Shown piece by piece: positions 55,170 through 64,000 of a stretch of 64,000 nt of DNA. The stretch spans positions 62,001 to 126,000 of the forward strand of contig NZ_JAPSLH010000003.1 of the NCBI RefSeq assembly GCF_031180965.1, read 5' to 3'. Each line of letters begins with the position of its first letter. The stretch's first letter is position 1. The notes beneath the pieces are model-generated. The model did no database searches and was not told where the DNA came from. It worked only from the letters and a program-made list of their open reading frames with translations. The translations under genes were made by a program, and so were the position numbers. The DNA comes from Chelativorans sp. (GTDB lineage: Bacteria > Pseudomonadota > Alphaproteobacteria > Rhizobiales > Rhizobiaceae).

Positions 55170-55898
55170 ATGGCCACGCTTATGGGCAGGAAAGTCGTCG
55201 TCGTTGGAGGCAGCTCCGGCGTCGGTCTCGGCGTCGCGCGAGCCGCTCTCGAAGGAGGGGCGGAAGTGGTGATCGTCGGCCGGTCGCCGGAGAAGCTGGC
55301 GGCCGCGGAACGGGCGCTCGCCACCGATGGCCGTGCCAGAAGCCTTGCCGCCGACATGACAAAGGAAAGGGACATTGCCCGGATGTTCGAGGAGGTCGGC
55401 GCGCTCGATCACCTCGTGTCGACCGCCGGACTGCTGCCGCCGGACGAGCCCATCGACCGGGCCGAGATGGAGGTCGTGCGGTCCTTCGTCGACAACAAGC
55501 TGATCGGCGCCGTCATGCTTGCCAAACATGCGATGCGCGCCCTGACGGCGGGAGGATCCATGACCTTCACCTCAGGGATCAACAAGGATCGGCCGCCGGT
55601 CCCGGGCGGCGCGGTCGTGGCCGCCATTGCCGGCTCGTTCAGCTATTTCGCCCGCGCTCTGGCGCTGGAACTGGCACCGACCCGCGTGAACATCGTGTCG
55701 CCCGGATGGGTGGACACGCCGATGTGGGATATCGTCGGAGAAGCCAAGGCCGGCTTCTTCGCGGACATGGCCGCCCGCTTGCCGGCGGGGAGGATTGCCA
55801 CGGTCGCCGACGTGGCCCCCGCTTATATCTACCTCATGGAGAGCGAGTTCACGACGGGCGAGACGCTTCGCATCGACGGCGGTCAGAGTCTGATCTAG
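55170..55898 (+). CDS. Short-chain dehydrogenase/reductase-like protein without YxxxK
   Basis: This is a 242-residue SDR with nucleotide-binding VVGGSSGVGLGVARAALEGGAEVVIVG and GALDHLVSTAG, catalytic-region FTSGI and conserved NIVSPGWVDTPMW. At the place of Y-x-x-x-K the alignment reads V-A-A-I-A, so both catalytic Tyr and Lys are gone. It may bind NAD(P) without classical SDR chemistry. ATG 55170 follows ACAGGAGA. It is the third gene of the DUF1127-VOC-SDR group. Confidence 0.85.
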   Translation: MATLMGRKVVVVGGSSGVGLGVARAALEGGAEVVIVGRSPEKLAAAERALATDGRARSLAADMTKERDIARMFEEVGALDHLVSTAGLLPPDEPIDRAEMEVVRSFVDNKLIGAVMLAKHAMRALTAGGSMTFTSGINKDRPPVPGGAVVAAIAGSFSYFARALALELAPTRVNIVSPGWVDTPMWDIVGEAKAGFFADMAARLPAGRIATVADVAPAYIYLMESEFTTGETLRIDGGQSLI

Positions 55899-55918
55899 GC
55901 GCCCCTCCCCTTGCGCAA

Positions 55919-56647
55919 TCAGGCCTGCGCTGAGACCAGCAGCATCATGGGCCTTTCCACTTCCTCCTCCAGGCCGGGATTGTCGGCGATCTGCGCCTCT
56001 GTGGGGGCGAATTCCTCCACATGGCGGATCGCGAATCCGGCGCCGATCAGCGTGTTCAGCGTCTTTCCGATCGTCCGGTGATATTTGACCACGCCGTTGG
56101 CGAGCCAGTCCGTCCTGCGCTCTCCCTCGACGGAATAGCGGTTGACCGGCCAGGTCTTGCGGCCGTCCTCGTCGGTCCACCAGCGCGGATGGGCAGCGGC
56201 CATGTAGATCGGGTGCTCGATCGTGAAGACCAGGTGGGCGCCAGGGCGCAAGGAGCGATGCACCATCCCCGCCAGCCGCCGGAAATCGGCGATATAGTGG
56301 AAGGCCAGCGCGCTATAGGCCAGATCGAATGATGCAGGGGGAAGCTCGAGCAGTTCGAGATCCGAGATCCTGTATTCGATGGCGGCATCGCTCGTCTCCG
56401 CCTTCGCGCGGGCGATCATGTTTTCGGAAATATCGAGCCCGAGCACGGAGGCGGCGCCTTGTCTTCGCGCCCAGCGGGCGAACCAGCCGAAGCCGCAGCC
56501 GAGATCCACAATGCGCTTGCGGGCAAGCCGGGGCAGCATGGCGCGGACCGCCGGCCATTCCGGCGCGCCGTCAAGGCCGTGAATCGAGCGCGGAAGCTGG
56601 CTGTAGCCAGCGAAGAATTCGGGATTGTCGTAGATGTTCTGTGCCAT
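55919..56647 (-). CDS. Class I SAM-dependent methyltransferase
   Basis: This is a 242-residue methyltransferase: RIVDLGCGFGWFARWARRQG is the SAM-binding motif I, VLGLDISENMIARAK motif post-I, DLELLELPPASFDLAYSALAFHY motif II-III and FTIEHPIYMAAAHPRWW the later substrate region. ATG 56647 follows GGAGAGACAA. A leader with a 26-codon ORF and an intrinsic terminator lies upstream, suggesting attenuation control. The methyl acceptor is unknown. Confidence 0.87.
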   Translation of the reverse strand: MAQNIYDNPEFFAGYSQLPRSIHGLDGAPEWPAVRAMLPRLARKRIVDLGCGFGWFARWARRQGAASVLGLDISENMIARAKAETSDAAIEYRISDLELLELPPASFDLAYSALAFHYIADFRRLAGMVHRSLRPGAHLVFTIEHPIYMAAAHPRWWTDEDGRKTWPVNRYSVEGERRTDWLANGVVKYHRTIGKTLNTLIGAGFAIRHVEEFAPTEAQIADNPGLEEEVERPMMLLVSAQA

Positions 56648-56690
56648 TTGTCTCTCCATCGGATGCCGACGGACGGGGCACATGCAACAT

Positions 56691-56720
56691 AAAAAAGCCC
56701 CGCCCTGATGCGGCGAGGCT
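56691..56720 (-). terminator. Intrinsic terminator in the leader of the methyltransferase gene
   Basis: On the minus strand AGCC-T-CGCC pairs with GGCG-G-GGCT (one mismatch), followed by six T. It lies 44 bases before the methyltransferase ATG and downstream of a promoter and leader ORF, so it would act as a transcription attenuator or end a small RNA. Confidence 0.75.
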
Positions 56721-56743
56721 GCGGGTCTCCGATACGTCCGTTG

Positions 56744-56824
56744 CTAGCGTGATCGAGGCCCCTGCATCCCGCCTGTTGGGATGCAGGCGACCCGGGCAAC
56801 GATATGCGTATCGTATTCGTGCAT
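56744..56824 (-). CDS. 26-residue putative leader peptide, near-leaderless
   Basis: The ORF starts at ATG 56824 and ends at TAG 56744. The predicted transcription start from the upstream promoter falls on or beside the A of this ATG, as with rhizobial trpL. The peptide begins MHEYDTHIVAR and ends IPTGGMQGPRSR; no amino acid is overrepresented. Its codons run through a perfect 10-base-stem hairpin (56761-56787). It is a candidate regulatory leader; the triggering signal is unknown. Confidence 0.5.
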   Translation of the reverse strand: MHEYDTHIVARVACIPTGGMQGPRSR

Positions 56825-56830
56825 AGCGTC

Positions 56831-56859
56831 TTTATTCGCGGCTCCACGGCGGGTGTCAA
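56831..56859 (-). promoter_or_regulatory. Promoter of the methyltransferase leader
   Basis: TTGACA (56859-56854) and AATAAA (56836-56831) are separated by 17 bases on the minus strand. The start would be near 56824, at the ATG of the leader ORF. Confidence 0.65.
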
Positions 56860-57035
56860 GGGCGCCATGCCGCGCACGTGGAGCATTCGCCTGGGATGAA
56901 GAAGGGAACCCCACAGGGCCGTGGCTGTTCATGAGCATGAGTTAACGGCGCCGTTCATGCCTGGCTCATGTTCCGCGCTCTACAACAAGCTCTATCGGGC
57001 CAGCACCCGCCGGCTCCACAACAGACGAGGTTCGT

Positions 57036-57608
57036 ATGTCGTACAAAACTCTTGGTGCACTCGCTCTTCTCGCAGGCATCTGCGTCCCCGGCGCGGCCAT
57101 GGCCGCGTCGACGGCTGTAGCGACCACCAATGTCAATCTTCGCGCCGGCCCGTCGACCGAGTTTCCGCCGGTCAATGTGGTGGCGGCCGGGCACGGGGTA
57201 CGTGTCCATGGGTGCCTGAGCACCAGGTCCTGGTGCGATGTGAGCTATGGCGGCCAGCGTGGCTGGATGTCGTCCAACTATATCGCCTTTGTCGATGGGG
57301 GCCAGCGCTATACGGGCACGAGGGCCATCTCGGCGATCCGCGCTCCCGTCGTCACCTTCTCGTTCGGCAGCTACTGGGATAACCATTACAGGGGCCGCTC
57401 CTTCTACCGCGATCGGGACCGCTGGGAGCGCCGCGACGCCAGGCAGGATGTGCGCGAGGAACGCCGGGAGCGTGACCGGGCGCGCCGGGACGTGATCGAA
57501 GAACGGCGGACCGGCGGCGACGTTCGCGACGCGCGCCGCGACCTGCGGGAAGAACGCCGCGAGCTGCGCGACGCACGCAGGCACCTTCGCCAGGAGCGCC
57601 GCGACTAG
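57036..57608 (+). CDS. SH3b-domain exported protein with charged C-terminal repeats
   Basis: This is a 190-residue exported protein: signal peptide MSYKTLGALALLAGICVPGAAMA, an SH3b module (TTNVNLRAGPSTEFPPVNVVAAGHGVRVHGCLSTRSWCDVSYGGQRGWMSSNYIAF), then ~70 residues of Arg/Asp/Glu-rich repeats (R-D-x-R-E-E-R-R-like), probably a long helix. SH3b domains bind peptidoglycan or peptides in the periplasm. A good terminator follows it. Short proteins of this type are common in rhizobia. Confidence 0.85.
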   Translation: MSYKTLGALALLAGICVPGAAMAASTAVATTNVNLRAGPSTEFPPVNVVAAGHGVRVHGCLSTRSWCDVSYGGQRGWMSSNYIAFVDGGQRYTGTRAISAIRAPVVTFSFGSYWDNHYRGRSFYRDRDRWERRDARQDVREERRERDRARRDVIEERRTGGDVRDARRDLREERRELRDARRHLRQERRD

Positions 57609-57632
57609 TCCCGGCGGCAGATCGGGTTGAGA

Positions 57633-57658
57633 GGGCGGCGATAGCCGCCCTTTTCTTT
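57633..57658 (+). terminator. Rho-independent terminator after the SH3b gene
   Basis: Stem GGGCGGC / GCCGCCC with GATA loop (57633-57650) followed by TTTTCTTT, 25 bases after the stop. Confidence 0.88.
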
Positions 57659-57847
57659 GCGGGGTTGCCGAGGGCGGGGAGACTCCCCGGGGCCATGCGG
57701 CCACCGCGGCTAGAAGGTCTCACCGCGCTTCAGCGTCTCGGCCAAAGCCTCGATTGCGGGGCACAACGGAACTGCCGCCAGATCGGCCGGAACGCACCCC
57801 TGCCCTCGCGCATTCCCCCGCGACGCTCGTTCAGCAAAGGTCCGCAC

Positions 57848-58639
57848 ATGCTCGAATCCGAGAAGAAATGGTTCCGGCCGCTGGCCCGTGCCGGCTATGC
57901 GGCGCGCGGCATCATCTATGTCGTGATCGGGTTTTTCGCGGCGCTTGCGGCGGTCGGAGGCGGCGAGGCGATGAGCTCGCGCGACGCCCTCACGGTGCTT
58001 TTGTCGAGCGGGGCCGGCAGCGCGCTCGCCTATGCGCTGATCGCCGGATTGGTGTTCTACGCGCTATGGCGGCTGATCCAGGCGGGCTTCGACACGGACG
58101 GGCATGGCAGGGATGCCAAGGGGGTGGCCATCCGCGGCGGGCTTCTTGTGAGCGCCGCGGTCTACGCGACGCTGGCCTCCTATGCCTGGTCGCTTTCGCG
58201 CGGGGCGGGCGGCGGCGGAGGCGGTGGCGGCGGCTGGGCGGAAATGCTGGCGGGATTCGTCGGCGCCCGCTGGGTGGCGGCGGCATTGGCGCTGGCGCTC
58301 GCCGGCGCCGGCATCGCCCATGTCGCAAAGGCCCTCCGCGAGCGATATGCGCGCTATCTTCAGGCCGGGCCGCAGGCGATGCGGGTCATCCACCCGGTGG
58401 CCAAGACGGGCCTGATCGCGCGCGGCGCGGTATTCCTGGTACTGGCCTTCCTGCTGGCCACGCGTTCGGTGCGAGGCGGCGAGCAGGCAAGCTCAAAGGC
58501 GGCGCTGGAATTCATCCAGGGCCTGCCGCTCGGATGGCTGCTCCTGACTGCAGTGGGACTCGGGCTGATCGCCTTCGCGCTCTATTCCTTCACCGAGGCA
58601 GTCTACCGGCGCATCAATGTGGAGGATGCGCGGGTTTAA
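57848..58639 (+). CDS. DUF1206-domain membrane protein
   Basis: This is a 263-residue membrane protein with six hydrophobic segments, arranged as three similar two-helix units, each starting with an ARxGYxARGxxY-like pattern (RAGYAARGIIYVVIG, GLIARGAVFLVLA). That is the DUF1206 repeat. A Gly-rich run near residues 119-127 separates units. Function unknown. ATG 57848 follows AAAGG. The gene converges on uvrB. Confidence 0.85.
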   Translation: MLESEKKWFRPLARAGYAARGIIYVVIGFFAALAAVGGGEAMSSRDALTVLLSSGAGSALAYALIAGLVFYALWRLIQAGFDTDGHGRDAKGVAIRGGLLVSAAVYATLASYAWSLSRGAGGGGGGGGGWAEMLAGFVGARWVAAALALALAGAGIAHVAKALRERYARYLQAGPQAMRVIHPVAKTGLIARGAVFLVLAFLLATRSVRGGEQASSKAALEFIQGLPLGWLLLTAVGLGLIAFALYSFTEAVYRRINVEDARV

Positions 58640-58711
58640 GCCCGCAAACGGGTAATGCAGCCGTGCCTGGCCGCCATCTCCGCCCGGCCGGCAACCGAGG
58701 GCCGAACGGCG

Positions 58712-61519
<2,808 letters not shown>

Positions 61520-61622
61520 GATGCCGAATATGGAGGTTTGGGCGGCAAATGGAAAGGGCGGAGTGGCAACAGCGGCGGCGCGCCGACCCGCTGCTGACAC
61601 GAGGCTGTCAGGAACCGACAGG

Positions 61623-62147
61623 CTAGCCTTGGCCGAGATCGCTCGGCCGCACGAAATGGGTGAGCCGGGCGGCGCCGAAGCCCAGTTCCGACCACAGCCC
61701 ATCCACCGTAAAACGGGCCACCGCCGCCGTGGGAAATTTCGCGCGCAGGCGGCCCAAGGGCTCCTTCTTCGACCCCGGCCCGGCAAGGCCGAGCGCCGCC
61801 TCCTGCAGTCCCGGATTGTGGCCGAGGACGAGGAGGCGGCTCACCTCCTCCGGAACGGTGCGGATCACAGTCAGGATCGTCTCGGCAGAGGCCATGTAGA
61901 GGGAATAGTCGTAGTCGGCGATCGGCGCGCTTTCGCCCAGTTCAGCCATCACGCGCAGCCAGGTGAGGCGCGTGCGCATGGCCGGGGAGGCAAGGACCCT
62001 CTCCGGAATCCAGCCGGCCGCAGCCATCTCCCGCCCCATCCGTTGGGCCGCCTTTTTTCCGCGCGGCGCCAGCGGGCGGTCGAAATCATCGAGCGACGGA
62101 TCATCCCAGCTGGACTTGGCATGGCGCAGGAGAAGAAGCTCTTTCAC
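61623..62147 (-). CDS. Histidine phosphatase (SixA-like)
   Basis: This is a 174-residue RHG phosphatase: [13 protein letters not shown] holds the catalytic His, [12 protein letters not shown] the second Arg, and [11 protein letters not shown] the second His. SixA-type enzymes dephosphorylate phosphohistidine or act on small phosphoesters. No ATG fits; GTG 62147, six bases after GGAG, is preferred to TTG 62159. It diverges from the DUF2239 gene across a region with an inverted repeat. Confidence 0.87.
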   Translation of the reverse strand: MKELLLLRHAKSSWDDPSLDDFDRPLAPRGKKAAQRMGREMAAAGWIPERVLASPAMRTRLTWLRVMAELGESAPIADYDYSLYMASAETILTVIRTVPEEVSRLLVLGHNPGLQEAALGLAGPGSKKEPLGRLRAKFPTAAVARFTVDGLWSELGFGAARLTHFVRPSDLGQG

Positions 62148-62213
62148 ACCCGTCTCCAATGGTGGACGGCCGCTCCTAGCACAGGCGGCAGCGGATCGCA
62201 GCAGCTAGTTTTT

Positions 62214-62252
62214 ATCCGGGCTTATTGACTGACTTTTTACCCGGATGATAAG
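62214..62252 (+). promoter_or_regulatory. Promoter with flanking inverted repeat, upstream of DUF2239 gene
   Basis: TTGACT (62225-62230) and GATAAG (62247-62252) are 16 bases apart. Arms ATCCGGG (62214-62220) and CCCGGAT (62240-62246) flank the -35 box and overlap the spacer, an arrangement expected for a repressor site. The regulator is not identified. Confidence 0.5.
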
Positions 62253-62274
62253 ACGGCCGAAACAGGAGACGACA

Positions 62275-62826
62275 ATGACTGATGCCCAAACATGTACCGC
62301 CTTCGAGGGACACCGGCGGGTCGCCTCGGGCTCGCGGCTGGAGGTGGCGCTGCACCTGAAGCGCGATGGCCGGGACAATGTGCTGGTCTTCGACGACTCG
62401 ACCGGGCGCCAGATCGACTTCGACCTTTCGGGCACGCCCGAGCAGATCGCGAGGCGGCTGGTGATCACCGTCTCGCCTCGTCCACTTGGCCGGCCAAAAC
62501 TCGGCGTGGTGGCTCGCGAGGTGACGCTTCTGCCGCGGCATTGGGAATGGCTGAACCGGCAGCCGGGCGGCGCTTCGGCGACGCTGCGCCGGCTGGTCGA
62601 TGCGGCACGCAAGGCGGATGATCCGACAGACAGGATCAGGAACGCGCAGGAGGCGGCCGACCGCTTTATGATGGCGATGCTGGGCGACCACCCAGGCTAC
62701 GAGGAAGCTGCCCGGGCGCTCTATGCAGCCGACAAGGAACGCTTTCTGCATTGCATCGCGGAATGGCCCAAGGATTTGAAGGCCTATGTCGAGCGGCTTG
62801 CTGCGCCGGCATTTACAAAGGCATAG
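62275..62826 (+). CDS. DUF2239 family protein
   Basis: This is a 183-residue protein: TAFEGHRRVASGSRLEVALHLKR, VLVFDDSTGRQIDFDLSGTP and a helical region ASATLRRLVDAARKADDPTDRIRNAQEAADRFMMAMLGDHPGYEEAARALYA. This matches DUF2239, whose members occur singly in many proteobacteria and have no known function. ATG 62275 follows AGGAGA. Confidence 0.88.
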   Translation: MTDAQTCTAFEGHRRVASGSRLEVALHLKRDGRDNVLVFDDSTGRQIDFDLSGTPEQIARRLVITVSPRPLGRPKLGVVAREVTLLPRHWEWLNRQPGGASATLRRLVDAARKADDPTDRIRNAQEAADRFMMAMLGDHPGYEEAARALYAADKERFLHCIAEWPKDLKAYVERLAAPAFTKA

Positions 62827-62943
62827 CGCGTTCGGAGCCGCTCGATAGCCGACCCCGCCTGGCGGCGCACGGCTTCCCTGCTGACACTATGCTGGCACGA
62901 GGTCGCTGCTATCACGGGACGAAACCGGAGAAGGACTTCCGCG

Positions 62944-63681
62944 ATGATGGCAGCACCGCTGCAGAACATTCTCGAGTTGCGGCGCTACCTGCTGCATCCA
63001 GGTCGGCGGGAGGACCTGATCGCCGTGTTCGACCGGCATCTGGTGGAAAGCCAGGAGGATTGCGGGATGACTGTGCTCGGCGAGTTCCGCGATCTCGATC
63101 GGCCGGACGACTTCGTGTGGCTGCGGGGGTTTGCCGATATGGAAAGCCGAAAAGAGGCGCTGGGTGCGTTCTATGGCGGCCCGGTTTGGGCCAAGCACAG
63201 GGACGCTGCCAACGCGACCATGGACCGCTTCGACGACGTGCTGCTTCTCAGGCCCGCGGGAGACGGCGCGGGATTTGCGCTGGAAGGAGAGAAGCGGCCG
63301 CCAGCGGAGGCGCCCGAGGAAAGCGCTGCCGTCTTCACTGTCTTCGTCTTTCCGCTGGACCACGGGCGTGCGGACGCCTTCCCCGCCTATTTCTCGCGCA
63401 GCCTGCTTCCCGCCCTGGCCGCCGCCGGAGCTCCGGCGGGTGCCAGCCTGGTGACGGAGGAAAGCCCGAACACCTTCCCGCGCCTGCCGGTGCGGGAGAA
63501 GGAACGGGTTTTCGTCTGGATTGCGCGCTTTGCGGATGAAGCGGCGCAGCAGGCATTCGCCCGAACGCTCCGGCAGTCGCCGGCCTGGCGCGACGCGATG
63601 GGCGACGGCTTCGGCGGACATGCCAACGCCCCGCTCACCATAAACCGCCTCTCCCCGACGGGCAGATCCCTGCTGCGGTGA
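62944..63681 (+). CDS. NIPSNAP family protein
   Basis: This is a 245-residue protein with two ferredoxin-like NIPSNAP repeats: ILELRRYLLHPGRREDLIAVFDRHLVESQEDCGMTVLGEFRDLDRPDDFVWLRGF... and a second half around VFTVFVFPLDHGRADAFPAYFSRSLLPAL. NIPSNAP-like proteins are mostly of unknown biochemical role. ATG 62944 or the adjacent ATG 62947 may be used. It is in the same direction as the DUF2239 gene, 117 bases apart. Confidence 0.85.
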   Translation: MMAAPLQNILELRRYLLHPGRREDLIAVFDRHLVESQEDCGMTVLGEFRDLDRPDDFVWLRGFADMESRKEALGAFYGGPVWAKHRDAANATMDRFDDVLLLRPAGDGAGFALEGEKRPPAEAPEESAAVFTVFVFPLDHGRADAFPAYFSRSLLPALAAAGAPAGASLVTEESPNTFPRLPVREKERVFVWIARFADEAAQQAFARTLRQSPAWRDAMGDGFGGHANAPLTINRLSPTGRSLLR

Positions 63682-63770
63682 GGCTCAGGCCACGGCGCGG
63701 GCCATTTGCGCGAGCCGGCAGATCTCAGAAACCGCTTCGGTTTCGCCGGGGGATGAGGCATTGTTGCCCC

Positions 63771-64000
63771 ATGAGTGAGCGGCCTCAAGTGATCTATGCA
63801 CGGGAACAGACGCTGGACGCGGCGGAATTCCGCCGCGTTCTGGTCGAGTCCGGTCTCGGCACGATGCGCCCGGTGGATGACGAGCCCCGGCTGCAGACCA
63901 TGCTTGCTGAGGCCGGCCTGATCGTCACGGCGCGGCTCGGCGAGCCCGGCGGCCGGCTGGTGGGCGTCGCCCGCGGCGTCACGGACTCCTCCTGGTGCTG
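63771..64000 (+). CDS. GNAT family N-acetyltransferase (cut by window end)
   Basis: This frame starts at ATG 63771 and runs off the right edge, so about 76 residues are visible. IYAREQTLDAAEFRRVLVESGLGTMRPVDDEPRLQTMLAEAG leads to VTARLGEPGGRLVGVARGVTDSSWCC, the start of a GNAT domain just before the acetyl-CoA loop. Substrate unknown. Confidence 0.8.
   Translation, partial: MSERPQVIYAREQTLDAAEFRRVLVESGLGTMRPVDDEPRLQTMLAEAGLIVTARLGEPGGRLVGVARGVTDSSWC

Overview
The window is GC-rich chromosomal DNA of an alphaproteobacterium, most likely a member of the Hyphomicrobiales (Rhizobiales) in or near the Phyllobacteriaceae (Mesorhizobium / Nitratireductor / Chelativorans type). The evidence is a run of genes whose order I recall from rhizobial chromosomes: lsrB/vtlR, trxB, an Lrp gene, LPS-core glycosyltransferases with lpsB, and greA. 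A probable AbcR-type small RNA sits beside the LysR gene. A sqdBDC sulfolipid operon, clpS, carB, and palindromic repeats of the kind scattered through Mesorhizobium-like genomes point the same way. No rRNA, tRNA, CRISPR array, integrase or transposase was recognised.

Layout. 0-5.2 kb: a cut membrane protein, a fatty acid desaturase, a group of small conserved genes of unknown function (partly overlapping, one only 47 codons long), an ArsR-type regulator and a MipA/OmpV outer-membrane protein. 5.5-13.2 kb: carB, followed directly by an AT-richer island with a DUF4062-type protein, then a DUF559 endonuclease-like gene bracketed by composite palindromic repeats, a GFA protein, and one copy of a ~0.5 kb repeat whose inverted partner lies at 45.8-46.2 kb. 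13.4-21.2 kb: a lytic transglycosylase, an alkylguanine/alkylated-DNA transferase, the ugpBAEC glycerol-3-phosphate importer (with a Pho-box-like site), a GST and an EAL protein. 21.5-28.8 kb: aatA, a MarR-GNAT regulator, an EF-G paralogue, the AbcR-like sRNA, lsrB/vtlR, trxB and lrp. 28.9-34.3 kb: LPS-core type glycosyltransferases (three GT25) in a probable greA-lpsB-led operon. 34.5-45.7 kb: a PQQ-type sugar dehydrogenase, a DMT exporter, two extensin-like proteins, a CNNM/CorC protein, an FMN reductase/HxlR pair, a thioesterase, sqdBDC and clpS. 46-58.6 kb: an alpha/beta hydrolase facing a CGNR regulator, a FloR/CmlA-like exporter with an attenuator-like leader, and assorted metabolic genes and regulators. 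58.7-64 kb: uvrB, a SixA-like phosphatase, DUF2239, NIPSNAP and a cut GNAT gene.

How the genes work together. Envelope themes recur: LPS core assembly, sulfolipid synthesis and glycerol-3-phosphate uptake (the last two are classic phosphate-limitation responses), plus outer-membrane and periplasmic proteins. Regulation is unusually legible here. There are perfect palindromes in front of the MarR-GNAT and HxlR genes, matched TAACC/GGTTA sites in front of both the hydrolase and the CGNR gene, a terminator-like hairpin in the greA leader, and two leader-peptide arrangements. One leader lies in front of the FloR-like exporter, with an 8-codon leader, a hairpin and a second hairpin burying the ribosome-binding site. 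The other lies in front of a methyltransferase, with a nearly leaderless 26-codon ORF followed by an intrinsic terminator. I consider these two leaders, the DUF4062 gene and the repeat-flanked DUF559 cassette the parts most worth following up. All family assignments are from reading the sequence and memory of the families; no searches were run.
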